Source: Anaerolineae bacterium (GTDB lineage Bacteria > Chloroflexota > Anaerolineae > 4572-78). Taken from it: DNA of 5,623 nucleotides. Below the pieces are notes generated by a model. That model saw nothing but the letters and a program-made list of their open reading frames with translations. It did no database searches and was not told the DNA's origin. Shown in pieces: positions 5,305 through 5,623 of this stretch (position 1 is the stretch's first letter; every line of letters begins with the position of its first letter). A program made the translations under genes and the position numbers. Where the stretch lies: the NCBI GenBank assembly GCA_027022125.1, contig JALVZI010000150.1, forward strand, positions 1 through 5,623, written 5' to 3'.

Positions 5305-5623
5305 ATGGCTGGCGAAAAAACCGAAGCCCCAACCCCGCGACGGCGGCAAGAGGCGCGCAAAAAAGGGCAGGTCGCAAAAAGTATGGAAGTGAGCACCGCG
5401 CTGGTGCTGTTGAGTAGTTTTTGGGTGCTCAAATCAGTGGGCGGCTATTCCGGCGAAACATATATGGCGGTGATGAAACGGAGTTTCAGCAGTTTGGGCA
5501 GGGTTGACTTGACCCCGAACACCGTTTACGCGGGCGGAATGGCGCTCAGTTTGGCGATGCTGAAAATGCTGGCGCCGCTGGTGGTTGTGGTGCTGGTGGT
5601 TGGCATCGTGGCGAATATGGGGC
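5305..5623 (+). CDS. flhB: FlhB, flagellar export switch protein (5' part, cut by window end)
   Basis: FlhB is the membrane protein that switches export specificity from rod/hook to filament subunits after cleaving itself at an NPTH site. The visible 106 residues hold the canonical N-terminus: EKTEAPTPRRRQEARKKGQV (4-23) matches the EKTE-PTP-(K/R)R---AR-KGQ signature of FlhB. Then come a first hydrophobic segment (about 31-46) and the start of a second (about 87-104). The autocleavage domain lies beyond the window. ATG 5305 is chosen because an in-frame TGA at 5299-5301 excludes any earlier start. GGAG at 5289-5292 is a somewhat distant (12 nt) ribosome site. It lies 24 bp after fliR in the same orientation, consistent with a fliR-flhB operon. 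A non-flagellar SctU homologue is unlikely given FliQ and FliR here. Confidence 0.95.
   Translation, partial: MAGEKTEAPTPRRRQEARKKGQVAKSMEVSTALVLLSSFWVLKSVGGYSGETYMAVMKRSFSSLGRVDLTPNTVYAGGMALSLAMLKMLAPLVVVVLVVGIVANMG

Overview
The window carries pieces of a flagellar gene cluster from a motile bacterium. The lineage cannot be fixed from sequence alone. A zinc-ribbon / class III cyclase / AAA ATPase / TPR protein next to a Gram-positive-style HD-GYP protein with a beta-rich tail would fit Chloroflexota or another non-proteobacterial, environmental lineage. This is a low-confidence guess. The short palindromic repeats at the left end are of kinds seen in many phyla and do not settle it.

Layout. 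Bases 1-377 hold no convincing gene but are dense in repeats: an 85-bp composite palindrome with terminal inverted repeats (96-180), a three-unit short tandem repeat (183-210) and a GC-rich REP-like hairpin (about 290-321). fliQ follows (378-647, + strand, complete, 89 aa). Two bases after its stop codon begins, in convergent orientation, a two-gene minus-strand operon: an HD-GYP cyclic-di-GMP phosphodiesterase (start 4254, stop 3061) and an 804-aa adenylyl cyclase / ATPase / TPR protein (start 3064, stop 650), joined by an ATGA overlap. A 267-bp divergent intergenic region (4255-4521) separates this operon from fliR (4522-5280, +). flhB then starts at 5305 and runs off the window end.

How it fits together. 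FliQ, FliR and FlhB belong to the flagellar type III export gate and are normally encoded side by side (fliP-fliQ-fliR-flhB). Here fliQ and fliR are split by about 3.6 kb of oppositely oriented second-messenger genes, so they cannot share a simple transcript. Upstream of the HD-GYP gene on the minus strand is a good match to a sigma-28 (FliA/SigD) promoter: TAAAGTCC, 11 bp, GCCGATGT, ending about 45 bp before the start codon. If real, it places the intervening operon in the flagellar regulon. The window would then contain a flagellum-linked module able to make cAMP and degrade c-di-GMP. The cyclase has the Lys/Thr substrate-selecting pair of class IIIb enzymes and the cyclase-ATPase-TPR order of mammalian soluble adenylyl cyclase. 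The pairing and the promoter are the most interesting points; biochemical activity and physiological linkage are inference.
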